From the NCBI GenBank assembly GCA_041660525.1, contig JBAZWD010000006.1, positions 87,073 to 151,072 of the forward strand: a stretch of 64,000 nucleotides of DNA. Reading direction: 5' to 3'. The stretch is from JABCZS01 sp041660525. GTDB taxonomy: Bacteria > Pseudomonadota > Gammaproteobacteria > JABCZS01. Of this stretch, positions 9,397 to 16,965 are shown in pieces (positions within the stretch are counted from its first letter, which is position 1; every line of letters starts with the position of its first letter). The notes beneath the pieces are model-generated. The model ran no database searches, was not told the origin of the DNA, and saw only the letters and a program-made list of their open reading frames with translations. The translations under genes were made by a program, and so were the position numbers.

Positions 9397-10113
9397 ATGA
9401 TCCCACAAGAAATTTTTATCAAAAAAATCTACTTAACACGTCTATTACAAAAAAGAGAAGCCTTATTAGAAAAGCTAAGGATGAAGAATACGCAAGAAAA
9501 TAATGCGGCGCTTAATAAAGCTGATGAAGAAATAACTCTTTTTGCTGAAAATTTAATTCAAGACATTGTGCAAATTACTCAACCCTATTATTTGTTTGGA
9601 TGTTCTACTCCACCTGAAATGATCAGTCTTGAGAAATATGGCAAGTCTCTTAAAATATATAATCCTCAAAAGTATACTTTAACTGCCAATGGCACTTTTG
9701 AGACTAAACGCGACCCAGCCGCTCTGGAGGAACTGCAGAGCGATCTTTCTAAATATGATGTGTCTCTTAAAATACATAATCCTCAAAAGTATTTAACTGC
9801 CAATGACACCTTTGAGGCTAAACACGCCCAAGAGGATCTAGATCCTCTAGAGAAGCTGCAGCAAGCATTTAAGCTAGAATCAAACGTTTTTGTAAGCGCT
9901 ACATCTTTTGTAGAAAAGTTTGATCAAACAAATGACGCATCTTTGCTAAAGGCAAATGAAAACAATGAAAATTCAACGCCTAAAGCTACCCAGTATCCTT
10001 GTTTAACCCAGGTTAAGTTTGTAGGACCGAAACAAACTAAAGAACTTTCGGTCATAAATAGACAGGAGAAAACTCCATTGCAACCCATAAAATTAAAGTC
10101 TATGCGAGGATAA
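9397..10113 (+). CDS. hypothetical protein with recent internal duplication
   Basis: 238 residues from ATG 9397, chosen because GGAAG at 9384-9388 sits 8 bases upstream; the longer frame from 9349 would start with an unlikely run of Ile and Tyr. The protein is soluble and charged, with no signal peptide or membrane segment. Residues 3-60 look helical. Residues 80-118 and 119-157 are two copies of a unit beginning KYxxSLKI(Y/H)NPQKY and continuing LTANxTFExK; the C-terminus is low in predicted structure (many N, T, K, Q). I recognise no family. It stands alone next to an ankyrin-type gene on the other strand, in a stretch rich in accessory genes. A secreted effector is possible, but nothing in the sequence proves it. 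Confidence 0.6.
   Translation: MIPQEIFIKKIYLTRLLQKREALLEKLRMKNTQENNAALNKADEEITLFAENLIQDIVQITQPYYLFGCSTPPEMISLEKYGKSLKIYNPQKYTLTANGTFETKRDPAALEELQSDLSKYDVSLKIHNPQKYLTANDTFEAKHAQEDLDPLEKLQQAFKLESNVFVSATSFVEKFDQTNDASLLKANENNENSTPKATQYPCLTQVKFVGPKQTKELSVINRQEKTPLQPIKLKSMRG
9634..9870 (+). repeat. in-frame tandem duplication, 117-base unit, two copies
   Basis: Unit 1 starts at 9634 (AAATATGGC) and unit 2 at 9751 (AAATATGAT), an offset of 39 codons. Long stretches such as TCTCTTAAAATA and AATCCTCAAAAGTAT are identical at DNA level in both, and one Thr codon is deleted in unit 2. The high nucleotide identity points to a recent duplication. Confidence 0.8.
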
Positions 10114-10184
10114 ACAAGCATTTTTAAAGTTTTGATTTTGCAGTGGCCTTAAGCTTTTGCTGTGGCCAAGTATAAAAGTAGACT

Positions 10185-11483
10185 TTAGTTTAGCTGTGGA
10201 GGCTGTTGTTTTGTCGTCAATCTTTCACAATAATATGGACCTAGTTTTACATATTCTGCAAGCGTATTAATAGCCTCTCTGCGAATGCTATTATTTTGAG
10301 TGAGTTCTTGAAGCGATGTTATTCCCTCTAAGAGATAGCCTCCATTAGGATCTTTAGGTATATTATTTAATATATCTTCGATATAACCTAGCGTTTTAGA
10401 TGAAAAAATACTGCGTTTTGAGGCAATTAACGGATTGTTTTTCAAATCTATAAGCGCATCAACAAAGCTTTGCACATCAAAAGGTTCCAAGTATTGAAGT
10501 GCATCTTTAACTTTTTCTTGTTTATACAATCGACTGTTACTGTCCTCAGCGGGCGTCATCCATAAACCGAACATGCCACGTGTAGTGCTGCTTTGTTGTG
10601 GATTTGCTAAATTTGTTTGAGCATAGACAACCAGTTGAGCATCATATTGCTGCATGCGTTGTTTCTGAATTGTCTCATGATAGATTAAATGGATCCCTTG
10701 ATGAAATTCAGGCGTTTGCAGCGTCTCAGATACAAAAGGATGTGCTGCAACAAGGCCATAAAGATTATTTCGTTGTTCTTGTTCCGGTGGAACATTCTGT
10801 TCTTCTTCAACCGGATTAGAGGCTTCATTCATTCCATTTTTAACACGATTTATTCTCTTTTCAATTACATCATTAGAAAGTTCAATATATTCTTCAGCTT
10901 GAAAAGGCTTAGCTAAGGCTTGTTCTTTCATCAAAATCAAAGCTTTTAGTTTTTCTGTTTGTCCTGTTCTGACTAAAAGATCATGAATCGATAAAACCGG
11001 ACCATTAGGAGAAATTTTATAAATCTTTTCATCTAAAGGCCATTCTCTTTCAGATAAAAATCTTATAACACTATCACTGCCATCTGGATCTTGCATTGCA
11101 AAATTTTGCCAATCTTTTGTGATTAATGCATTGATAGCAGCAAAATGCTTTCCTTCTCCCATAAAAAATGGATTGTGATCCCTATTAAAATATTGCAATC
11201 GAATACTATGGTTTGGATTTAACGACATCAATGTATACGCCGTTTGTTGTTGATCATTTTTTATAAAATAGTTATATCCGATCTTATTTAAATGCTCTAA
11301 AATCGTATTTAAATTAATGTTTTTTTGTGTATCAAGGTTGGGAATGGCAACTGCTCGAAGCGCCAGATGTAATAATGTATCGCCATTATCATCTTGTATA
11401 TCTAAATATTTAGCATATTCTGCCAAATCACTAGGGGGATTGTTTACCCAATCTGTGAGCACGTCTGTTAAATTAATAGCCAT
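10185..11483 (-). CDS. ankyrin-repeat-type protein, unknown target
   Basis: 432 residues from ATG 11483, preceded by a clear AGGAGA 5 bases upstream; the longer frame from 11513 runs through that site. Residues about 28-45 (LDIQDDNGDTLLHLALRA) match the start of an ankyrin repeat, and about 75-100 (FIKNDQQQTAYTLMSL) looks like a second, weaker one. The rest is helical and hydrophilic with an acidic, glutamine-rich stretch near 215-235; no signal peptide or membrane segment is visible. Ankyrin proteins in Legionellales are often type IV secretion effectors, but that is a family tendency, not something seen here. The neighbours are unrelated accessory genes. Confidence 0.6.
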   Translation of the reverse strand: MAINLTDVLTDWVNNPPSDLAEYAKYLDIQDDNGDTLLHLALRAVAIPNLDTQKNINLNTILEHLNKIGYNYFIKNDQQQTAYTLMSLNPNHSIRLQYFNRDHNPFFMGEGKHFAAINALITKDWQNFAMQDPDGSDSVIRFLSEREWPLDEKIYKISPNGPVLSIHDLLVRTGQTEKLKALILMKEQALAKPFQAEEYIELSNDVIEKRINRVKNGMNEASNPVEEEQNVPPEQEQRNNLYGLVAAHPFVSETLQTPEFHQGIHLIYHETIQKQRMQQYDAQLVVYAQTNLANPQQSSTTRGMFGLWMTPAEDSNSRLYKQEKVKDALQYLEPFDVQSFVDALIDLKNNPLIASKRSIFSSKTLGYIEDILNNIPKDPNGGYLLEGITSLQELTQNNSIRREAINTLAEYVKLGPYYCERLTTKQQPPQLN

Positions 11484-11535
11484 ATAATCTCCTATAATTA
11501 AGTATTCTAACACAATTATTCCAGGGGGTCAATAC

Positions 11536-11698
11536 CTATGATTTAAACCTTACCCCCCAAGTAATCGCGCGCCAGTGAAAATTTGGACGCAATAAAAAAT
11601 CATATCGAATATGCCAATAATCCAGCAGAGAATATCGCAAGCGCGATTAAAAGTTCTAAAAAGGTAAAACCTTTATTTTTTTTTGCACGTTTACACAT
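11536..11698 (-). pseudogene. relic of a prepilin-like gene: intact 32-codon N-terminal ORF plus out-of-frame C-terminal remnant
   Basis: On the minus strand, ATG 11698 to TGA 11600-11602 encodes 32 residues: a basic leader MCKRAKKN, then the prepilin helix KGFTFLELLIALAIFSAGLL, then AYSI. These 20 residues are identical to PilV at 8882-9232, yet 12 of the 20 codons differ, all synonymously. One base out of frame, the reading continues HIRYDFLLRPNFHWRAITWG and ends at a TAG at 11536-11538. The WRAITWG there matches the C-terminus of the exported protein at 12853-13212 (WRAITWGE), again with only synonymous differences. The simplest reading is a former paralogue reduced by internal deletion and frameshift. 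Alternatively the short ORF is still used as a mini-pilin helix. Confidence 0.65.
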
Positions 11699-11776
11699 TT
11701 TGATTCATTTATGCTGTTTATTTTCTTGATTTATAACGCATCTATGCGCTAAACAAGTGTGGCAACAAGAAATTAA

Positions 11777-11805
11777 TTGACTTACAATATCACCCGTCAT
11801 ATAGT
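11777..11805 (+). promoter_or_regulatory. sigma70-type promoter of the GLUG gene
   Basis: TTGACT (11777-11782), a 17-base spacer and TATAGT (11800-11805). Both hexamers match consensus at 5 of 6 positions, and the promoter lies about 30 bases ahead of the ATG at 11835. Confidence 0.6.
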
Positions 11806-11834
11806 TTACGTACTCAAACCTTAGGAATATACCA

Positions 11835-12851
11835 ATGTTTAAATTTATCCTTACTGGCCTTGGAATCATGGGATTTTCTGTTGCCGCAACCGCCAGTACT
11901 ATTTATATTGAAAACTGTGAACAATTACAGGATATAGGATTAACTTCAGAAACTTTAAATGGCTATTATTTACAAAGTGCTGATATAGATTGCTCTGAAA
12001 TTCCAAATTTCACGCCTATTGGCGATGCCTTGTTTCCATTCACTGGATATTACAATGGATTAGGCCATGAAATAACAGGATTAACAATTAACAACACGAC
12101 TTCTACTGGCTTATTTGGTTTTATATCAGGTGCCCATATTTCTTTTGTAGGTTTAGTCGATTACGAGATTACCGGAGGCACCGGCCCTGGAACTGCCTAT
12201 TATGAAGCAACAGGCGCTTTAATTGGTTATGCAGAACATTCCATTATTGATGAAAGCTATGCAAGAAATGGAATCGTCAAAGGCACTAACAATACGGGTG
12301 GTTTAATCGGCCAAATTTTCTCAACCGCTGTCAGCAACACAGATACAACTAGTGATGTGTTTAGTCAAAACTATACTGGGGGGTTAATAGGATCTGCTAC
12401 CGGAGGTTATGATGGACCCAGCATTATTTCTAAATCTTATGCTTCTGGGCGTGTTGAATCCCAATATGACACCGGCGGATTAATTGGTTTTGCATACAAT
12501 GATGTTGAAATTTCTAATAGTTATGCCTCAGGAGATGTAGTCGGCCGTTTCAATACAGGAGGCTTGATCGGTGAGTTAGGTTTTAGCACAATAAAAGACA
12601 GTTATGCTATAGGGAAAATCATTGGATCAACTGACAGTCAAGGTTTAGGTGGTTTAGTAGGCAATTCTCTAGGTTCCAATTTGGCTTCTGCTGTTTATTG
12701 GGATACAGAAACTTCTGGAACAGTTGTTTCTGCAGAAGGCGAAGGTCGCACTACAAACCAAATGAAACTTATCGATAGCAGTGAATCTATTTATGAAGGT
12801 TGGGATCCCGAGGTGTGGTATTTTGAAGTAGGACAATACCCAACACTATAA
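11835..12851 (+). CDS. secreted GLUG-repeat protein
   Basis: 338 residues. A signal peptide (MFKFILTGLGIMGFSVAATA, about 1-20) is followed by a series of GLUG-type units of about 25-30 residues with the hallmark GGLIG or GGLVG and DSYA(S/I)G (for example TGGLIG near 154, 182, 214 and 244, and GGLVG near 274). The end, YWDTETSG followed by GRTTNQM, is typical of this family. GLUG repeats are found in bacterial surface and secreted proteins and are expected to form an elongated beta structure; a role in adhesion or matrix binding is inference. No autotransporter barrel is attached. It has its own promoter and converges on the exported small protein, with the two stop codons one base apart. Confidence 0.75.
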   Translation: MFKFILTGLGIMGFSVAATASTIYIENCEQLQDIGLTSETLNGYYLQSADIDCSEIPNFTPIGDALFPFTGYYNGLGHEITGLTINNTTSTGLFGFISGAHISFVGLVDYEITGGTGPGTAYYEATGALIGYAEHSIIDESYARNGIVKGTNNTGGLIGQIFSTAVSNTDTTSDVFSQNYTGGLIGSATGGYDGPSIISKSYASGRVESQYDTGGLIGFAYNDVEISNSYASGDVVGRFNTGGLIGELGFSTIKDSYAIGKIIGSTDSQGLGGLVGNSLGSNLASAVYWDTETSGTVVSAEGEGRTTNQMKLIDSSESIYEGWDPEVWYFEVGQYPTL

Positions 12852-12852
12852 A

Positions 12853-13212
12853 CTATTCGCCCCAGGTAATTGCACGCCAGTTGGAACTGGTATTGGCTTC
12901 ATCGCTATGACGATTCGTTGTCATCGGATCATCAAAATAAGGATCGACATAATAAGGCTCACCATCACTTGGAACGACTTTGGCGCCTGCGCGACCATAG
13001 TGATCATAATAAGGTGTGACTTTTATATCAGGTTTTTTAAGAAATAATTGTTCTAAAACGCTTTGCTCAAATAACATCTCATGCACTTCATCAATATCAT
13101 CTGTATTCACTTCGCTTGAATCTTTAAGCGCAACGCGTTCGCTTGCGCCCGCAATATTGAAATAAAATAAACTGATGCTGATGATTAAACTTTGTTTTAA
13201 TAGTAAGCGCAT
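12853..13212 (-). CDS. small exported protein, unknown function, C-terminal WRAITWGE
   Basis: 119 residues from ATG 13212, chosen because GGAGA lies just upstream with normal spacing. An in-frame ATG at 13224 overlaps the dcd stop as TAATG, so the gene is in any case coupled to dcd. An N-terminal leader (MRLLLKQSLIISISLFYFNIAGA) suggests export by Sec. The mature part is acidic, then tyrosine-rich (TPYYDHYGRAG, PYYVDPYFDD), and ends NWRAITWGE. The same WRAITWG is encoded in the relic locus at 11536-11698, so this tail may be a conserved signature of a small local family. I recognise no known family. Confidence 0.6.
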   Translation of the reverse strand: MRLLLKQSLIISISLFYFNIAGASERVALKDSSEVNTDDIDEVHEMLFEQSVLEQLFLKKPDIKVTPYYDHYGRAGAKVVPSDGEPYYVDPYFDDPMTTNRHSDEANTSSNWRAITWGE

Positions 13213-13223
13213 AGTATTCTCCA

Positions 13224-13787
13224 TTAAGCTTGCGGCAATGTTACACCTTTTTGCCCTTGGTATTTTCCGCCTCTATCTAAATAAGAAACGGCGCATTCTT
13301 CATCTGCTTGTAAGAATAGCATCTGCGCGACACCTTCGTTCGCATATATTTTTGCAGGCAGCGGTGTCGTATTGGAAAACTCTAAGGTCACATGCCCTTC
13401 CCATTCAGGCTCAAGCGGCGTCACATTCACAATAATACCACAACGGGCATAAGTCGATTTGCCTAAACAAATGGTTAATATATTACGAGGGATACGAAAA
13501 TATTCAACCGTTCTGGCCAAGGCAAAAGAATTTGGCGGAATAATACAAACATCGGATTTCACATCTACAAAGCTATTAGCATCAAAGTTTTTAGGATCAA
13601 CAATAGCGGAATTAATATTGGTAAATATTTTAAATTCATCCGCGCATCGCACATCATAACCATAACTGGACGTGCCATAAGAAATAACCCGTTTATCATT
13701 ATCATGACGAATTTGCGAAGGCGTAAATGGCTCAATCATGCCGGTTTTCGCCATTTTAATAATCCACTTATCTGCTTTAATTGACAT
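13224..13787 (-). CDS. dcd: dCTP deaminase
   Basis: 187 residues, full length for the family. Dcd deaminates dCTP to dUTP in the cytoplasm, feeding dTMP synthesis. Recognisable blocks are SYGTSSYGYDVRCADEFK, the nucleotide-binding GKSTYARCGIIVNVTPLE with EPEWEGHVTLEFSN (catalytic Glu in the last block), and the C-terminal GGKYQGQKGVTLPQA. It sits 3 bases after mrp on the same strand and its stop overlaps a start of the next gene, so mrp-dcd-exported protein appear cotranscribed. Confidence 0.95.
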   Translation of the reverse strand: MSIKADKWIIKMAKTGMIEPFTPSQIRHDNDKRVISYGTSSYGYDVRCADEFKIFTNINSAIVDPKNFDANSFVDVKSDVCIIPPNSFALARTVEYFRIPRNILTICLGKSTYARCGIIVNVTPLEPEWEGHVTLEFSNTTPLPAKIYANEGVAQMLFLQADEECAVSYLDRGGKYQGQKGVTLPQA

Positions 13788-13790
13788 GTT

Positions 13791-14585
13791 TTATCCCTTT
13801 TTATGTTCAACGACTACTTTCGGAAGAATATGTGCAAAACTCGGTTTTTGCAACGCTAACTGCGCTTTAATCTGCTGGCTTATTTCTAAATAAATAGGCA
13901 TCACGACTGGCTTGCCGGCATCTGCGGCTTCGCGAATATGAATATCTAATGGCACTTTTCCTAATAAAGTCAGCGCATGGTTTTTTGCAAACTCTGCAGC
14001 CCCACCTTCCCCAAAAATCGCTTCATGATGGCCACAAGCCGAACATGTATGTCCGCTCATATTTTCAATGACACCTAAAACGGGCACATTCACTTTATTA
14101 AACATTTGCTGCGCACGCAAAACATCCAACAACGCTAAATCCTGAGGCGTAGTCACCAAAACCGCCGCATTCACCGGAATCTTTTGCGCCATAGTGAGTT
14201 GAATATCGCCCGTTCCAGGCGGTAAATCTAATAATAAATAATCTAATTTATCCCAAGCCGTATCATTTAATAATTGCATTAACGCACCACTAACCATCGG
14301 CCCACGCCAAATCATCGCAGCACTTTCATCCACCAAAAAACCAATGGACATGACTTGTAAACCATAGGCTTGCAACGGCTGCATTTTATTATTAATAATT
14401 TCCGGTTTGCCGCTCAAGCCTAATAAGTGTGGCTGACTAGGGCCATAAATATCGGCATCTAGAATCCCAACGCGTGCGCCTTGGGCTTGCAAGGCCAAAG
14501 CTACATTGGTCGTAACGGTAGATTTACCCACACCACCTTTACCGCTGGCAATCGCAATAATGGTTTTCACACCTGGAATATGCAT
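13791..14585 (-). CDS. mrp: Mrp/ApbC family P-loop ATPase, Fe-S cluster carrier
   Basis: 264 residues. The Walker A region GKGGVGKSTVTTN (about 14-26) is the deviant MinD/Mrp type. MIWRGPMVSGALMQLL and the CxxC pair in SGHTCSACGHHE, which binds a bridging Fe-S cluster in the dimer, identify Mrp/ApbC. The family carries and transfers Fe-S clusters in the cytoplasm. Compared with the usual length of about 360 residues it lacks the N-terminal MIP18/DUF59 domain; shorter forms are known. It is divergent from metG, with 44 bases between the starts; AAGAGA lies upstream of its ATG. Confidence 0.9.
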   Translation of the reverse strand: MHIPGVKTIIAIASGKGGVGKSTVTTNVALALQAQGARVGILDADIYGPSQPHLLGLSGKPEIINNKMQPLQAYGLQVMSIGFLVDESAAMIWRGPMVSGALMQLLNDTAWDKLDYLLLDLPPGTGDIQLTMAQKIPVNAAVLVTTPQDLALLDVLRAQQMFNKVNVPVLGVIENMSGHTCSACGHHEAIFGEGGAAEFAKNHALTLLGKVPLDIHIREAADAGKPVVMPIYLEISQQIKAQLALQKPSFAHILPKVVVEHKKG

Positions 14586-14629
14586 ATTTATCTCTTTAAT
14601 TCTAAAGGGAATTATTATACCATAACCCT

Positions 14630-16618
14630 ATGCGCGAAATTGTAATTACCAATGCCCTACCCTATGCCAACGGCCCTCTACATTTAGGCCATATGCTGGG
14701 TTATATCCAAGCCGATATTTGGGCAAGATTCTTGCGCTTACAAGGTCACACTGTTTGGCATGTTTGCGGCGATGATGCGCACGGCACACCGATCATGTTA
14801 CATGCTGAAAAATTAGGGATTGCGCCTATTGAGCTGGTAGCGCAAATTAAAGTAGCGCATGAAAAAGATTTTAATGATTTTAAAATTGCCTTTGATAATT
14901 TTCATACAACACACTGCGAAGAAAATAAACAGCTCACAGAGCACATTTATTTACGCTTAAAAGAACACAAACATATTTTTGAGAAAACGATTAAACAAGC
15001 CTTCGATCCTGAAAAAAATATGTTTTTGCCCGATCGTTATGTCAAAGGCGAATGTCCGCGTTGTCATGCTAAAGATCAATACGGCGATAATTGTGAAGTG
15101 TGTGGTGCTACTTATAGTCCTACAGATTTAATTAATCCTGTGTCAGCATTATCTGGCGCAACACCTATTGAAAAAGAATCGACACATTTCTTTTTTGATT
15201 TACCTCAATTTGAAACAATGTTACGCGAATGGTTAAACGAAGGTCATTTGCAAGATGAAGTGCGCAATAAATTAAATGAATGGTTTGAAGCAGGCTTACA
15301 AGCTTGGGATATTAGCCGTGATGCGCCGTATTTTGGTTTTGAAATTCCTGATGCGCCGGGTAAATATTTTTACGTTTGGCTCGATGCGCCGATTGGTTAT
15401 ATGGCGAGTTTATTAAATTTAAGTAAACGTAATGCGCTGCTCGATTTTCCAAAAATTTGGAATAAAGATTCGCCCATGGAATTACATCATTTTATCGGCA
15501 AAGATATTATGTATTTTCATGCGCTATTTTGGCCTGCCGTATTACATGGCGCAGGTTATCGCTTGCCCAATAGTATTTTCGCGAATGGCTTTTTAACGGT
15601 TAATGGCCTCAAGATGTCAAAATCACGCGGTACGTTTATTAAAGCGCGCAGTTATCTTGAACATCTTGACGCGGAATATTTACGTTATTATTTTGCCACC
15701 AAATTAAATCGCAATATCGATGATTTAGATTTTAATACGGATGATTTTATCGCGCGCGTGAATTCCGATTTAGTCGGCAAATTTGTTAATATTGCGAGTC
15801 GCTGCGCAAAAATCATTAATAGCCAATTTGACAATCATTTAAGCACAGAATTAATTTCGCCTGAACTTTTTAATCATTTTGTGCATGTGGGCCAGCAAAT
15901 AGAAAAATTATACGAGCAACGTGATTTTTCTAAAGCCATGCGTGAAATTATGGCACTTGCTGACAGTGCTAATCAAATAATAGACACACATAAACCTTGG
16001 GCTTTAATTAAAAATCCTGAAACCAAAAATGAAGCGCATCAAGTGTGTACTTTAGCGCTTAATTTATTCCGGCAGCTCGTCGTATTTTTAAAACCCGTTT
16101 TACCAGAACTTGCCGCAAAAGCTGAAGACTTTTTGGAAATCGCACCACTGACGTGGGATGATTACGAAAAACCCTTACTGAATCATACGATAAATGTATA
16201 TGAACCTTTATTACAACGCATTGATATTAAACAGGTGAACGCAGTGATGGAAACAGAAAAGCCCGAAGTTTTAGCGCCGGTATTAAAAGATGCCAAACCT
16301 GAAATTACGATTGATGATTTTAATAAAATTGATTTGCGCGTTGCAAAAGTGATCTCCGCCGCGCATGTTGAAGGCGCAGATAAACTGATTCAATTACATG
16401 TTGAATTAGATGGCCATACAAGACAAATTTTTGCTGGCATTAAATCCGCTTATCAACCTGAAAATTTGGTTGGACAACAAGTGATCGTTGTAGCCAATTT
16501 AAAACCCAGACAAATGCGTTTTGGTTTATCAGAAGGCATGGTGTTATGCGCATCGGGTGAACAACTTTGCATCGTACAACCACAAACAACTGTTGCCACT
16601 GGCACAGCGGTTCGATAA
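14630..16618 (+). CDS. metG: methionyl-tRNA synthetase
   Basis: 662 residues. It charges tRNA-Met in the cytoplasm. The class I signatures are HLGHML (about 18-23) and KMSKSRG; the zinc finger is CPRCHAKDQYGDNCEVCG; the C-terminal EMAP-like tRNA-binding domain (about 560-662, DLRVAKV, QIFAGIK, ANLKPRQMRFGLSEGM) is present. The start gives the normal MREIVITNALPYANGPLHLGH opening (shown here as two pieces: MREIVITNALPYANG and PLHLGH). No Shine-Dalgarno is visible directly upstream, the nearest purine run (AAGGGA, 14605-14610) being about 19 bases away, and a TATTAT at 14613-14618 could be a -10, so the mRNA leader may be very short. Confidence 0.96.
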   Translation: MREIVITNALPYANGPLHLGHMLGYIQADIWARFLRLQGHTVWHVCGDDAHGTPIMLHAEKLGIAPIELVAQIKVAHEKDFNDFKIAFDNFHTTHCEENKQLTEHIYLRLKEHKHIFEKTIKQAFDPEKNMFLPDRYVKGECPRCHAKDQYGDNCEVCGATYSPTDLINPVSALSGATPIEKESTHFFFDLPQFETMLREWLNEGHLQDEVRNKLNEWFEAGLQAWDISRDAPYFGFEIPDAPGKYFYVWLDAPIGYMASLLNLSKRNALLDFPKIWNKDSPMELHHFIGKDIMYFHALFWPAVLHGAGYRLPNSIFANGFLTVNGLKMSKSRGTFIKARSYLEHLDAEYLRYYFATKLNRNIDDLDFNTDDFIARVNSDLVGKFVNIASRCAKIINSQFDNHLSTELISPELFNHFVHVGQQIEKLYEQRDFSKAMREIMALADSANQIIDTHKPWALIKNPETKNEAHQVCTLALNLFRQLVVFLKPVLPELAAKAEDFLEIAPLTWDDYEKPLLNHTINVYEPLLQRIDIKQVNAVMETEKPEVLAPVLKDAKPEITIDDFNKIDLRVAKVISAAHVEGADKLIQLHVELDGHTRQIFAGIKSAYQPENLVGQQVIVVANLKPRQMRFGLSEGMVLCASGEQLCIVQPQTTVATGTAVR

Positions 16619-16965
16619 TGACCAGTAAAATTGCTTTTATTCGTGAAGCAGAATGCATAGGTTGTATTAAATGCATTAAAGCCTGTTCTGATAATGCAAT
16701 TTTAGGTGCGCGTAAACAAATGCATACAATCATCACCGATTTGTGTACGGGATGTGAAGATTGTATTGCTGTTTGCCCGGTGGATTGTATTGAAATGGTT
16801 GAATCCTCGTCATTGCGAGCGCGGCAAAGCAATCCAGGTTTAGAAGCAGATGTTAACACCGAACCTGGTTTGCTTCGCTATGCTCGCAATGACGGGGACA
16901 TAAAACAAAATATTAATGACGCCATAAAAAGAACTCTCGAGCGCCGTGGATGGAAAAATTCATGA
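16618..16965 (+). CDS. rnfB: RnfB-like 2x[4Fe-4S] ferredoxin carrying a palindromic insertion
   Basis: 115 residues from ATG 16618, which overlaps the metG stop as TAATG. Two CxxCxxCxxxC clusters are present (CIGCIKCIKAC and CTGCEDCIAVCP), as in RnfB electron-transfer proteins. Like the short forms in Legionella and Coxiella it lacks the membrane anchor, and no other rnf genes are nearby. After the second cluster (CIEMVE) about 29 residues are encoded by an inverted-repeat element (16808-16894), and the native tail IKQNINDAIKRTLERRGW resumes in frame. The stop overlaps the nth start as ATGA. Electron carrier in a DNA-repair or redox context is inference. Confidence 0.82.
   Translation: MTSKIAFIREAECIGCIKCIKACSDNAILGARKQMHTIITDLCTGCEDCIAVCPVDCIEMVESSSLRARQSNPGLEADVNTEPGLLRYARNDGDIKQNINDAIKRTLERRGWKNS
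16808..16894 (+). repeat. palindromic element inserted in frame within rnfB
   Basis: CGTCATTGCGAGC (16808-16820) is perfectly complementary to GCTCGCAATGACG (16882-16894), and CCAGGTT (16834-16840) to AACCTGG (16862-16868), giving a long interrupted hairpin. The arm sequence cgtcattgcgagc...aagcaatcc is the type dispersed through Legionellales and Rickettsiales genomes. No second copy was seen in this window. The frame is kept, so the element is translated. Confidence 0.85.

Larger units (their letters stand above)
11484..11834. other. 351-base intergenic region holding a relic locus and a promoter
   Basis: Between the ankyrin-type gene (minus) and the GLUG gene (plus). It contains the relic prepilin-like locus at 11536-11698 (minus) and a good sigma70 promoter at 11777-11805 (plus). 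About 11699-11776 shows nothing recognisable. Confidence 0.7.

Noticed and set aside
10137..10167. Direct repeat TTTTGCAGTGGCC / TTTTGCTGTGGCC after the 9397 gene
   Set aside because: Two short copies 18 bases apart in AT-rich intergenic DNA; no structure or regulatory context, probably slippage.
13791..14585. Mrp lacking its N-terminal DUF59 domain as evidence of truncation
   Set aside because: The upstream region is only 44 bases and belongs to the divergent promoter; short Mrp forms are known in many bacteria.
16440..16859. 139-codon minus-strand ORF across the metG end and rnfB
   Set aside because: It is antisense to two clearly identified genes; its length comes from the codon bias of metG and the palindromic element.
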